Positions 37,641-46,772 of a DNA stretch of 64,000 nt are shown here, piece after piece. The notes under the pieces were generated by a model, which was given only the letters and a program-made list of their open reading frames with translations, ran no database searches and was not told the origin of the DNA. How positions within the stretch are numbered: position 1 is the first letter of the stretch; each line of letters opens with the position of its first letter. Source of the stretch: an uncultured Muribaculaceae bacterium (GTDB lineage Bacteria; Bacteroidota; Bacteroidia; Bacteroidales; Muribaculaceae); assembly GCA_910588245.1 (NCBI GenBank), contig CAJUQP010000014.1, forward strand, positions 7,809-71,808. Direction: 5' to 3'. The translations under genes and the position numbers were made by a program.

Positions 37641-40600
37641 ATGTTCTCTAAATTCTTCATAGACCGGCCGATATTTGCCACAGTGCTGGCCCTCCTTCTG
37701 GTCTTCGCGGGCGTGCTGACTGTGCGCACGCTCCCTGTGGCGCAGTATCCCGACATCACACCGCCGACGGTGATGGTGAGCGCCGAATACCCCGGCGCCG
37801 ACGCCGAGACTGTGGCCCGCGCCATAGGCGTGCCCATAGAGGAGCAGGTCAACGGCGTCGACAACATGCTCTACATGAACTCTAATTCCGGTTCCGATGG
37901 AAGCTACTCGCTGACGGTCACCTTTGAGAACGGCACAGACGTGGACCAGGCCGCGATCGACGTGCAGAACAGGGTGTCGCGCGCCACGCCTCAGCTGCCG
38001 ACCGCCGTCACCGAACAGGGAGTAAGCGTATCGAAAAGGAGCAGCAACCAGGTGCTATTCGTGGCTCTGGAGACCGACCGCCCTGACCTGTATGATGCCC
38101 TCTATCTCACCAACTACGCGCAGATACACATGATCGATCCCCTCTCGCGTGTGAAAGGGGTCGGCGGCGTGTCGGCATTCGGCGCCGGTGAATACAGCAT
38201 GCGCGTATGGCTCGATCCGGAAGCCATGCGGGCCCGCGGATTGACCCCCTCCGACATAGAAGCTGCCATACAGGCTCAGAACATGCAGGTGTCGGCCGGA
38301 TCGGTCGGCACCCCTCCCGGAGCCGGGAAGTCGCAGTTCGCCTTCACCGTCACGAGCCAAGGACAGCTCGACAGCGCATCCGAATTCGGCAACATAATAA
38401 TCCGTTCCGACGGCACCGGCCTGCTGCGTCTGCGCGACGTGGCCCGCGTGGAACTCGGCAGCGACTCTTATTCAGCTGTAGCAAAGGTCAACGGAAAAGA
38501 GACCGCCCTTATCGGAGTGGAACAGCTTCCGGGTGCCAACGCCCTCGATGTGGCGAAAGGATCGCTTGCGGAACTTGAGCGGCTCTCACAATACTTCCCC
38601 GAAGGGATACATTACCGCGTGGTGCTCAACTCCACCAACTATGTCATGGAGTCGATCGACGACGTGCTCGTCACTTTCGCGCTCACATCCCTCATCGTCA
38701 TGATCGTGCTTCTTATCTTCCTCCAGAACTGGAGAGCCGTGATCATACCTATGCTCACCATCCCGGTGTCGCTCATAGCCACCTTCGCGGTGATGAAGAT
38801 AATGGGATTTTCCCTCAATACGCTGACTCTCTTCGGCCTGGTGCTCGCCATCGCCATCGTGGTCGACGACGCCATCGTCGTGGTGGAGGATTGCTCCCGT
38901 CTTGTCGACAAGGGGACCATGACACGCCATCAGGCTGCCATACAGGCTATGCGCGAACTCACGGGACCTGTGGTCGGCGAGGTGCTCGTGCTTCTCTCCG
39001 TGTTCATACCCACGGCCTTCGTCAGCGGAATCACCGGCGAGCTTTACAAGCAGTTCGCCCTCACGATCGCCGTCTCGACAGCTTTCTCGGGGTTCAACGC
39101 CCTGACGCTCACACCGGCGCTCTGCGCCCTCTTCCTGACACCCCGCAAACCCGCGAGATTCTTCCTCTTCAAATGGTTCAACACCGGATACTCAAAGGTG
39201 GAGGGGCTCTACGACAGATCTATCACCAGGATGCTCGCCCATTCCGGCGTGTCGATGCTCGTATTCCTGGCAATAGCCGCCGTGGCCTTCTGGGGCTTCG
39301 TGAAATGGCCTACAAGCTACATACCCGATGAGGATATGGGCTATTTCATGACCTCCGTGCAGCTTCCCACAGGGGCATCGCTCGAGCGCACCGAGAAGGT
39401 GGCCGACCGTATCTCGGCCGAGCTCAAGAAGATACCCTACGTGAAAGATGTCATGACAATCTCCGGATTCTCCTTCATGGCCGGAGGGGCCTCCTCCAAT
39501 CTCGGATCGATGTTCGTGGTGCTCAAGCCTTGGAAAGAAAGAGGGAAAGCCGGAGGCGTCAACAAAGTGATGGCCATGGCCGATGAGATTGCCGCGCGAC
39601 AGCAGGAAGCAATCGTTTTCTCCGTAAATCCACCCGCCATTCCGGGCCTGGGAATGTCGTCGGGCTTGCAGATGCAGCTTCTCGACATCAACAGTCTCGG
39701 AGCGGCAGAGATGACCAAGGCCCTGGCCGAGGTGGAGCGTGTGGCCAGGGAAGATCCCCGCATTGAGCAGGTCACCTCGCTATATCAGGGACTCGTGCCG
39801 CAATATAGCGTCAAGATAGACCGTGACCGGGCAGAACTCCAGGGGCTCGACATTGAGGCCGTCTACGGTGTGCTCTCCGCATATCTCGGCGGAGGCTACG
39901 TCAACGATTTCGTGAAGTTCGGACGCACCTTCCAGGTCACCGTGCAGGGTGATGCAGCCACGCGCATGCACCCCGACGACATCATGAAACTTTCCGTGCG
40001 CAATTCATCCGGGGAAATGGTGCCGTTCAGTTCCTTCTGCAGCGTGGCCCCGTCGCTCGGCGAGCCGAGTGTGAGCCGCTACAACATGTATGAGACAGCC
40101 TCCCTGACCGCCACGCCTGCCAAAGGTGTCAGCAGCTCGGAGGGGATAAAGATCATGGAGCAGGCCGTGTCGAAGGCTCTCGGGAAAAACTACTCCTATG
40201 CATGGACAGGCATAGCCTATCAGGAGACTCAGGCCGGCACGACAATAAGCTTCGTCTTCATCTTCGCCATAATCATGACAATCTTCGTGCTGGCCGCGCA
40301 ATACGAAAGCTGGACTGACCCGCTCGCCGTAGTGCTCAGCATGCCTATAGCGGTGCTCGGCACAGTGCTGGGGTGCGTGTTCATGAACCAGAGTATAAGC
40401 ATCTACACTCAGATCGGATTGATATTGCTGCTCGGAATGTCGGCGAAAAATGCCATCCTGATCGTGGAGTATGCCATGGACTTCCGCAAGAGTGGCCAAA
40501 GCATACGGCAGAGTGCCCACGATGCAGGGGTGATACGCTTCCGTCCCATCATGATGACAGCGCTGGCCTTCGTATTCGGCGTGATGCCCATGATGTTCGC

Positions 40601-40823
40601 AACAGGGGCGGGTGCCAACAGCCGCATAGAGCTGGGCACCGCCGTAGTCTTCGGCATGGCCATGAATGCCTTGATCGGCACCCTCTTCGTGCCAAACTTC
40701 TGGCAGTTCATGCAGACCATCAACGAACGCTATCTCTCGGGTCTCTTCAAAGACCCGGCCCCTGCTTCGACACAGTCCGCACCCGAAACGCCGACCACAA
40801 AATCCACGCCCCCCGACATTTGA
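37641..40823 (+). CDS. RND multidrug efflux pump, HAE1 family (AcrB-like)
   Basis: 1060 residues, opening MFSKFFIDRPIFATVLALLLVFAG as in AcrB. Twelve membrane helices lie in two sets (residue 10-30 and 335-555; 540-560 and 870-1030). The proton-relay motif AIAIVVDDAIVVVED has the paired Asp in helix 4, and GLILLLGMSAKNAILIVEYA has the Lys in helix 10. Two large periplasmic docking/porter domains lie between. The C-terminal tail is Pro/Thr-rich. It uses the proton gradient to expel hydrophobic drugs or bile salts through the channel encoded upstream. Substrates cannot be assigned from sequence. Confidence 0.97.
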   Translation: MFSKFFIDRPIFATVLALLLVFAGVLTVRTLPVAQYPDITPPTVMVSAEYPGADAETVARAIGVPIEEQVNGVDNMLYMNSNSGSDGSYSLTVTFENGTDVDQAAIDVQNRVSRATPQLPTAVTEQGVSVSKRSSNQVLFVALETDRPDLYDALYLTNYAQIHMIDPLSRVKGVGGVSAFGAGEYSMRVWLDPEAMRARGLTPSDIEAAIQAQNMQVSAGSVGTPPGAGKSQFAFTVTSQGQLDSASEFGNIIIRSDGTGLLRLRDVARVELGSDSYSAVAKVNGKETALIGVEQLPGANALDVAKGSLAELERLSQYFPEGIHYRVVLNSTNYVMESIDDVLVTFALTSLIVMIVLLIFLQNWRAVIIPMLTIPVSLIATFAVMKIMGFSLNTLTLFGLVLAIAIVVDDAIVVVEDCSRLVDKGTMTRHQAAIQAMRELTGPVVGEVLVLLSVFIPTAFVSGITGELYKQFALTIAVSTAFSGFNALTLTPALCALFLTPRKPARFFLFKWFNTGYSKVEGLYDRSITRMLAHSGVSMLVFLAIAAVAFWGFVKWPTSYIPDEDMGYFMTSVQLPTGASLERTEKVADRISAELKKIPYVKDVMTISGFSFMAGGASSNLGSMFVVLKPWKERGKAGGVNKVMAMADEIAARQQEAIVFSVNPPAIPGLGMSSGLQMQLLDINSLGAAEMTKALAEVERVAREDPRIEQVTSLYQGLVPQYSVKIDRDRAELQGLDIEAVYGVLSAYLGGGYVNDFVKFGRTFQVTVQGDAATRMHPDDIMKLSVRNSSGEMVPFSSFCSVAPSLGEPSVSRYNMYETASLTATPAKGVSSSEGIKIMEQAVSKALGKNYSYAWTGIAYQETQAGTTISFVFIFAIIMTIFVLAAQYESWTDPLAVVLSMPIAVLGTVLGCVFMNQSISIYTQIGLILLLGMSAKNAILIVEYAMDFRKSGQSIRQSAHDAGVIRFRPIMMTALAFVFGVMPMMFATGAGANSRIELGTAVVFGMAMNALIGTLFVPNFWQFMQTINERYLSGLFKDPAPASTQSAPETPTTKSTPPDI

Positions 40824-40844
40824 TCCGGTCTAAATCAAACGCGC

Positions 40845-40916
40845 AGCTATAGGGCTGCCCACAGATGCGTGAGCTATGGGGCTGCGCACGGTCCTGTTCA
40901 GCCCTGTAGCTCACGC
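40845..40916. repeat. Direct and inverted repeats after the RND operon
   Basis: AGCTATAGGGCTGCCCAC (40845-40862) recurs with two changes at 40872-40889. GCGTGAGCTATGGGGCTG (40867-40884) pairs with CAGCCCTGTAGCTCACGC (40899-40916) with two mismatches across a 14-nt loop. It may terminate the RND transcript, though no T-run follows. From 40917 to the promoter at 41044 I see nothing further. Confidence 0.6.
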
Positions 40917-41043
40917 AACAACACTGCACACTCCAAGATGCTGTTAAATTTAACATATACAAAAAGGTGAGAGGCGCGAGATTACCGAAAATGGAAGATT
41001 AATTGTTAAAATTTAAACTTGATTAATATTTTTGACCAAAAAT

Positions 41044-41074
41044 TTGTTAGTATAGAAAAAGGTTTTTACCTTTG
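41044..41074 (+). promoter_or_regulatory. Strong Bacteroidales promoter with a ~190-nt leader
   Basis: TTTG ending at 41046, 20 bp, TACCTTTG at 41067-41074. Initiation near 41081 leaves about 187 nt of untranslated leader before the ATG at 41269, unusually long for this window. The leader contains CGAAAAACGCCCGTTTT, a possible small hairpin. Confidence 0.7.
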
Positions 41075-41268
41075 CGGAAATTTTCAATGGCGAAAAACGC
41101 CCGTTTTGAGTCATTGCTTCCACGCTCTATGTCTTATGAAGATGCATAACCTACAAACAGACAAACAGTTCCGATGACAGGCACCGAATGCTCTGCAAAG
41201 GCTTATGGAAAAATAAAAGAAGAAACTTAAACAAATTATCAATATCAATCAATTCAAATCTTAAAGGA

Positions 41269-43410
41269 ATGAATAGAAAATTAGTCAACGGCTTGCTGTT
41301 GCTGTCCATTGCTACGGTCGGTTGCGGCACATTCACATCCTGCAAAGACACTGACGAGGACGTAAAGGCTGAGTACAACAAAGAACTCGCTTCCGTTTAC
41401 AAAGACCTCCTCGACCAAATCGAAGCTGCAAAGTGCAAATGTCCTGCCAATCTTGCATCCAACCTCGATGCAATCGCCAACTGGCTCAATGCCACAAAAG
41501 ATCAAAATGGCAACTATGTATTACCTGAGGGTGGAATCGACACATACTTCGTTGAGAAACTCACCGATGCCCTCAAGACCGGCGATTACGCTCAGATCGT
41601 GCCCGCTCTTCAGGACCTTCAGGGCCAGATGAACAAGCAGATCACAAGCATTGAGCTCAACCAGACCTACAATCCTGTATTCGGCACACTGAACCTCCCC
41701 ACAGGTCTTCAGACAAACGTACTTGCCGCTTACTACGGTACTTCTGACAAAGCTTTCAAATTCCCCGATTTCTCCGATGAGATGAGCGGTCACGAAGTTG
41801 GCCTTCCCGAAGCTGAAATGCTTAAGGTCAATGCTCTTTGGACTGCAGCGAACCTCAATCCTGCCACAGTAGCTATCCCTGCCGGCGTTTATATGGATCA
41901 GGACGGCTTCCTCGGCAACGCATATCTCACAATCAACCCGATCAACAACGGATTGGCTTATGATCTCGAGCTCATCAAGAGCACCGGAGAGGTCTCACCC
42001 GTCAAGCTGGCTACAGCAGCTTCTGACGATGAGCTCAAATTCGGATATTCACGTGCGAACAACGGCTTGTACAAGGCTGTAGCGACTATCAATCCTGAAG
42101 ACGCAAGCAAGATTGCCATCGCTCTCAAGCCCGAGTTCAAGTCTGCTGTGAAGAATATCCTCAAAGATCCGGGCAAAGCCACTATCACAAAGCTTGGCAC
42201 TGCTCTTCTTGATCAGATGAACGGTATTCTTCCCGCTTACGGATTCAGAGCACCTTTTGATGCTGCTTCTTACTCCTTTGGACTCGATGAAGAAGGCAAT
42301 TATACTATTGTCAAGGAGGAGAATCCTCTTATGAACGCCATCGTATCGAAATATGAGCTCGCAGCCACTACAATTCATCCTCTTGGCTACAACTCTCTGA
42401 GCGACATCACAATTTCAAAACGTCTCCCGACTTTCGATCCTTTGACAGAGGTTATTCACAATCTTTTTGCTGATGTGAAGAAGCAAATCAACTTCACTCT
42501 TGATATCAAAAAGCTTGAACCACTCAACATCAAATTCGAAATTTCAGAGTTTTCTGTTGACAACCAGTTCCTGAAAATAACAATACCCTCTATCCAGGTT
42601 GGTAATGACCACAGCGATCCTATCGACATCTATCTGACATACAACAAAGATAACGGCACAATCGAAGGAATTCCCGCCGGTGCAGAAGTTCAGAATAATG
42701 CACTTAAGCCCCTCATCGATTCAATCACAGAATCTGTAAATAAGCTTCTTGTTGGAGATGGTGTCGATGATTCAGATGCAACCAAAGCAAGTATTCAGTA
42801 TCAGGTTACACACAATATCGTAGGTCAGGTCAACAGCATGATCAATGAGATCAACGACATGCTCGTTGGTAACGAAGATACCGGCAAACCCGGCATCAGC
42901 GGCCAGATCAACAACCAGCTCGGTCAGATTCTTGACAACATCGAGAATCAGATCAGTGGCAAGATTGGTCCTGCCCAGAAGCTTCTCGACATCTACAACA
43001 AACTCGCTGAGAAAGTCAACGCATACATCGCTGATCCTCACGGACACATGCAGGTTGCCATGGCTTATGAGGATGCCAACGGTGCTCCCCACATGCTTTC
43101 GACAAATCCCGACGTTCCTTCATACTTCTCTGTTAAGGGCGGCAACGCTATCCAGCTTTTCGCTACATCTTACACAGCTGACGTAGCAGCTCCTTCCTAC
43201 AAGAAATATGTAGCGGTTGTTGCTTCCTCCAACAATGATGTTGCAAAAGTAAACGAGGCATCCAAGTATCTCAATACTGTTATCTCCGGTCGTCAGCACA
43301 TCATCGACATGGCTGGCTTCTCGAAAGGCAACTACACTATCGTTTACTCTTCTGTCGACTATCGCGGAAACACTTCCACTCGTCTCTACTATCTGACAGT
43401 AGGTGATTAA
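41269..43410 (+). CDS. Large surface lipoprotein of unknown function, probably highly expressed
   Basis: 713 residues from the ATG at 41269, which gives a clean lipoprotein signal (MNRKLVNGLLLLSIATVGCGTFTSC, Cys25, then KDTDEDVK). A predicted coiled coil (about 30-60) is followed by Cys-rich KCKCP. The central part alternates beta-rich and helical segments, with further amphipathic helices (about 515-600), and a C-terminal beta domain ends LYYLTVGD. I know of no named family; Bacteroidales make many surface lipoproteins opening SCKD with a coiled coil. Codon use is richer in GCT, CTT and AAC than in neighbours, as in abundant proteins. An OmpA-type gene follows 47 bp later, suggesting a joint envelope role. 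Confidence 0.75.
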   Translation: MNRKLVNGLLLLSIATVGCGTFTSCKDTDEDVKAEYNKELASVYKDLLDQIEAAKCKCPANLASNLDAIANWLNATKDQNGNYVLPEGGIDTYFVEKLTDALKTGDYAQIVPALQDLQGQMNKQITSIELNQTYNPVFGTLNLPTGLQTNVLAAYYGTSDKAFKFPDFSDEMSGHEVGLPEAEMLKVNALWTAANLNPATVAIPAGVYMDQDGFLGNAYLTINPINNGLAYDLELIKSTGEVSPVKLATAASDDELKFGYSRANNGLYKAVATINPEDASKIAIALKPEFKSAVKNILKDPGKATITKLGTALLDQMNGILPAYGFRAPFDAASYSFGLDEEGNYTIVKEENPLMNAIVSKYELAATTIHPLGYNSLSDITISKRLPTFDPLTEVIHNLFADVKKQINFTLDIKKLEPLNIKFEISEFSVDNQFLKITIPSIQVGNDHSDPIDIYLTYNKDNGTIEGIPAGAEVQNNALKPLIDSITESVNKLLVGDGVDDSDATKASIQYQVTHNIVGQVNSMINEINDMLVGNEDTGKPGISGQINNQLGQILDNIENQISGKIGPAQKLLDIYNKLAEKVNAYIADPHGHMQVAMAYEDANGAPHMLSTNPDVPSYFSVKGGNAIQLFATSYTADVAAPSYKKYVAVVASSNNDVAKVNEASKYLNTVISGRQHIIDMAGFSKGNYTIVYSSVDYRGNTSTRLYYLTVGD

Positions 43411-43457
43411 TCTGAGTCGAAAATTAGAAATACACGAACCCAAAAGCAAACAAAGAA

Positions 43458-44648
43458 ATGAAATTAAATAAAATTCTTTTGACCGCTTCTCTCCTGCTCG
43501 GTGGACTCTGTGCCTCCGCTCAAGAAGAGGTCACCGAATATGTCTTCCAGCCTTATTGGTTCGGTCAGGCTCAGTTCGGTGCCCAGGAGACTCTCGGCGA
43601 AGGTGGCTTCGATATCCTCGCAGGCCCCAATGCCCAGCTCGCCGGCGGCTATCAGTTCTCGCCTGTGTTCGGTCTTCGTCTCTCTGTAAACAGCTGGAGA
43701 AGCCGCGCTACAAGCAAGATCGCTTACACTGATTTCGTTACCGGCAAATCTGAGGAGAACCGCTACAAATGGAAATGGACATACATCGCTCCTTCGGTCG
43801 ACGCTATGTTCAACATGACCAACCTCCTCGGTGGCTACAACCCCAACCGCCTCGTAGACGTCAACCTCTTCGCAGGTATCGGCCTCAACGTGGCTTGGAA
43901 CAACAAGCAGGCCAACGCTGTCAACGAGCAGTTTAAGGCAAGCTTCCCCAACTACTCCGATGTGCAGGGCGCTCATCCCGACATGATCAACCAGAACATG
44001 CTCGGCTATGTATGGGACGGCACTCACACACGTCTGACAGGCCGCTTCGGTTTTGACGTCAACTTCAACGTCACCGAGCAGCTTCAGGTAGGTCTCGAGG
44101 CCAACGCCAACTTCCTCAACGACCACTACAACTCGAAGAAGGCCGGCAACGCCGACTGGTATTTCAACGCCCTCGTAGGTGTGAAATACGCCTTCGGTCC
44201 CAAATACGAGACCCGCACCCGCGTGATCGAGGAAGCTCCCTGCGAGCCCCAGATCATCGAGAAGGTTGTCGAGAAGATCGTGGAGGTGCCCGTACAGGTA
44301 GAGGAAAAGAAGCAGGAATCAACAGTGTTCCGTCGCGACGTCTTCTACAAAATCAACAAGACTGTCATCACCCCGGGTGAGATGACCAAGGTTGAGGCTG
44401 TGGCCAACTATCTTAAGGAGCATCCCAACTCGCACGTGACAATCACCGGCTATGCCGACAAGGGAACAGGCACGAAGGCCCTCAACCTCCGTCTCGCCGC
44501 CAAGCGCGCCGAGGCTGTGGCTCAGGCTCTCCGCACCAAATACGGCATCCCCGCATCGCGCATGACAGTAAAGAGCATGGGCAGCCTCGAGGATCAGCCT
44601 TATCCCGATCCCGTACAGAACCGCGTGGCTATCTGCATAGCCGAATAA
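43458..44648 (+). CDS. OmpA family outer-membrane protein
   Basis: 396 residues. A signal peptide (to ASAQ, residue 22) is followed by an eight-strand-like barrel (about 30-255: FDILAGPNAQLAGGYQFSPVFGLRLSV..., VGLEANANFL). A short linker with EKVVEKIVEVPVQVEEKKQ leads to an OmpA-like peptidoglycan-binding domain (about 290-396) containing VFYKINKTVITPGEM, TGYADKGTG and NLRLAAKRAEAV; the Asp and Arg that bind diaminopimelate are present. It ties the outer membrane to the cell wall. It is co-transcribed with the upstream lipoprotein and shares its biased codon use. A hairpin at 44692-44739 ends the operon. Confidence 0.95.
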   Translation: MKLNKILLTASLLLGGLCASAQEEVTEYVFQPYWFGQAQFGAQETLGEGGFDILAGPNAQLAGGYQFSPVFGLRLSVNSWRSRATSKIAYTDFVTGKSEENRYKWKWTYIAPSVDAMFNMTNLLGGYNPNRLVDVNLFAGIGLNVAWNNKQANAVNEQFKASFPNYSDVQGAHPDMINQNMLGYVWDGTHTRLTGRFGFDVNFNVTEQLQVGLEANANFLNDHYNSKKAGNADWYFNALVGVKYAFGPKYETRTRVIEEAPCEPQIIEKVVEKIVEVPVQVEEKKQESTVFRRDVFYKINKTVITPGEMTKVEAVANYLKEHPNSHVTITGYADKGTGTKALNLRLAAKRAEAVAQALRTKYGIPASRMTVKSMGSLEDQPYPDPVQNRVAICIAE

Positions 44649-44691
44649 TCGCGACCTGACAAAATATCACGACAGATATTTCGTTTAAATA

Positions 44692-44739
44692 TAGTCACAC
44701 CTGAGGAACGTGTTTCCACATCTGCCTCAGGTGTGACTA
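44692..44739 (+). terminator. Terminator after the OmpA gene
   Basis: Perfect 15-bp stem TAGTCACACCTGAGG (44692-44706) and CCTCAGGTGTGACTA (44725-44739), 18-nt loop, followed by AATTTAT. Confidence 0.8.
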
Positions 44740-44780
44740 AATTTATGTAAGCACACAAGCTACTTCTACTTCCAATCCAG

Positions 44781-45908
44781 ATGAAGAAACCGATTATACT
44801 CTCCATCGCGCTCTGCGCCGCATTCTCAGCCGCCGCCGACTTCAACGGTGCGGGCTACTACCGACTCCAGAACTACAAGACAGAACGCTGGGCATCGATG
44901 ATCGACAACAAAGGAAGCATCGACATGGCCGGCAACAAGGCCGACCTTCAGGCCATACAGCTTCAGAAAAATTTCGATGAGGTCTGCTGCGACCCCGCAT
45001 CGATAGTATATATCCGGCCGGCCGGAAGCCAATACCAGATAGAGGCTCAAGGCACAGGCATCTACGAGATGATAGGACATTATCTCAACATCAAGGAGAC
45101 AGGGTCGGCCAACGGCAACAAGTTGTATTATGCCACCGGCACATACGATGGTTTTGAGAAATATGTAGGCGACAACAATCCTTTCCCTAAAGACATTACA
45201 TCGGCCACGACCAACGCCAACGGCGACTACCGTAAATGGTTCATACACCCGATGGAGACCGATGGAGCCAACTTCTTCGGAGTGCGTCCTACCGTAGCAG
45301 TAGGGAGCCGGCGCTATGGCACCGTATTCGGAGCTTTCCCCCTCCAAGCATATTCAGAAGGGGTCAAGATCTACGCGATAAAGCAAGTCGGTGCCGGAAT
45401 GGCACTGATGGAGGAAGTGACCGGTCCTGTGGCTAAATCCACGCCTGTGATCGTGGAGTGTCCCACGGAAAATCCCTCCGACAACCGCCTCCAGATCGGG
45501 ATGGAAGGCTCGGCTGTGGGCGGCAATATACTCAGCGGCGCATACTATTGCTCCACTGAGAAATCCAATCACCTCAACTATACGACCTTCGATCCGCAGA
45601 CAATGCGTGTGCTCGGAGTCTGCTCCGACGGATCTCTCGGATTCGTTACTCCGGCCGAGCTCAAATATATCCCGGCTAACACCGCTTATCTGAAAGTGGC
45701 TCCCGGCACACCCGCCGAGTTGCGCTGTGTAGACCGCGAGGCCTTTACGGCCGATGTCGACGGAGTGGAGGCTGACAGCGACGCCCCTGTCGATGTCTAC
45801 AACGTCGCCGGAGTTATTGTGCTGCGCCGGGCCACACGGTCTCAGATTGACGCACTTCCCGCCGGACTCTACATAGCCGGAGGGAAAAAGATCCTCATTC
45901 GCAGGTAA
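44781..45908 (+). CDS. Secreted protein with sorting-domain-like C-terminus
   Basis: 375 residues. A signal peptide (MKKPIILSIALCAAFSAAAD, cleavage near 19) is followed by a region beginning GAGYYRLQNYKTERWASMID, a beta-trefoil-like opening also seen in other Bacteroidales exoproteins. The last 45 residues (VDVYNVAGVIVLRRATRSQIDALPAGLYIAGGKKILIRR) have the pattern of type A C-terminal sorting domains used by the type IX secretion system: V-x-N-x-x-G, LPAGLY, and a final basic strand. Function of the body is unknown. It is monocistronic, between a terminator and the hpt promoter. Confidence 0.75.
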   Translation: MKKPIILSIALCAAFSAAADFNGAGYYRLQNYKTERWASMIDNKGSIDMAGNKADLQAIQLQKNFDEVCCDPASIVYIRPAGSQYQIEAQGTGIYEMIGHYLNIKETGSANGNKLYYATGTYDGFEKYVGDNNPFPKDITSATTNANGDYRKWFIHPMETDGANFFGVRPTVAVGSRRYGTVFGAFPLQAYSEGVKIYAIKQVGAGMALMEEVTGPVAKSTPVIVECPTENPSDNRLQIGMEGSAVGGNILSGAYYCSTEKSNHLNYTTFDPQTMRVLGVCSDGSLGFVTPAELKYIPANTAYLKVAPGTPAELRCVDREAFTADVDGVEADSDAPVDVYNVAGVIVLRRATRSQIDALPAGLYIAGGKKILIRR

Positions 45909-45953
45909 ACGAATATCATCATAAAAAAATACCTCCCGCCCCGCGATTTGCTC

Positions 45954-45984
45954 TTGCATATTACGGGGCGATTTTGTAATTTTG
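45954..45984 (+). promoter_or_regulatory. Promoter of hpt
   Basis: TTG at 45954-45956, 20 bp, TAATTTTG at 45977-45984. The inverted repeat CGCCCCG (45937-45943) and CGGGGCG (45964-45970) straddles the -33 element and could be an operator or the preceding gene's terminator. Confidence 0.65.
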
Positions 45985-46009
45985 AAAAATCATTGACCAA
46001 GACAACCGT

Positions 46010-46552
46010 ATGGAAGATAAAGTCATCGTCGACGGGCTGACGTTCGTGCCCTATATCAGAAGAGAGGAGATACAGAAAGAGGTGAAGCGCATAGCCGCCG
46101 AGCTAAGGAAAGATCTCGAAGGGAAGAAACCTCTGTTTCTCTGCGTGCTCAACGGAGCTTTTATTTTTGCGGCCGACCTGTTCCGCGAGACAGGCATCAA
46201 CGACGCCTCAATCTCTTTCGTGAGGTATTCCAGCTATGAAGGAATGACATCCACAGGATGCGTGAAGCAGCTTATAGGCCTCAATGAGAACATCGACGGC
46301 CGCGACGTGGTTATAATAGAGGATATCGTCGACACGGGCCTCACGGCCTCGCAGATGGTTAACGACCTTAAACGCTACAACCCCAACTCCATACGCTTCG
46401 TCACCCTGCTCCACAAGCCGGAGAGTTCGAAGACTGGATTCAAGCCGGACTATGTGGCTTTCAATATCCCCGCGAAATTCATAATCGGCTATGGCCTCGA
46501 CCTCGACGGCAAGGTGCGCAACCTGAAAGACATCTATGTCGTTAAAGAGTAA
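46010..46552 (+). CDS. hpt: Hypoxanthine phosphoribosyltransferase
   Basis: 180 residues of the purine phosphoribosyltransferase type I fold. The PRPP-binding motif VVIIEDIVDTGLTA (about 101-114) carries the acidic pair and the phosphate loop. FLCVLNGAFIFAADL (loop I) and ISFVRYSSYEGM (flexible loop II with SY) are typical of bacterial Hpt, and FIIGYGLDLDGKVRNLKDIYV is the family C-terminus. It salvages hypoxanthine and guanine to IMP and GMP in the cytoplasm. Its last codons and stop (AAA GAG TAA AGG) open an AAAGGTT array. Confidence 0.95.
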   Translation: MEDKVIVDGLTFVPYIRREEIQKEVKRIAAELRKDLEGKKPLFLCVLNGAFIFAADLFRETGINDASISFVRYSSYEGMTSTGCVKQLIGLNENIDGRDVVIIEDIVDTGLTASQMVNDLKRYNPNSIRFVTLLHKPESSKTGFKPDYVAFNIPAKFIIGYGLDLDGKVRNLKDIYVVKE

Positions 46553-46625
46553 AGGTTAAAGAGGAAAGGTTAAAGGTTAAAGAGGAATGGTTAAAGGTTA
46601 AGAGGAAAGATTGGAGGATTGAAGG
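46540..46625. repeat. AAAGGTT array after hpt
   Basis: Begins in the hpt stop codon (GAG TAA AGGTTAAAG) and continues as AGAGGAAAGGTTAAAGG variants. Unlike most other arrays it has no complementary pyrimidine half. Confidence 0.75.
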
Positions 46626-46674
46626 TTATAGGGAGGTAGTTAGGGCAGATAACGGCTGATTTAGCCATTACAGA

Positions 46675-46743
46675 TATTATTGCTGCGATTATACAGCTAT
46701 TATTGCTGCGATTATACAGTTATCATTGCAGTGATTATTACGG
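46675..46743. repeat. Three 23-bp tandem repeats upstream of adk
   Basis: TATTATTGCTGCGATTATACAGC at 46675-46697 and, with one change, 46698-46720; a third, diverged copy follows at 46721-46743. They lie 30 bp before the adk start, where no TAnnTTTG promoter is visible, so they may contain a promoter or regulator-binding sites. Confidence 0.8.
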
Positions 46744-46772
46744 AAAGAGAAAACCCAAAATAAGATAAGATA

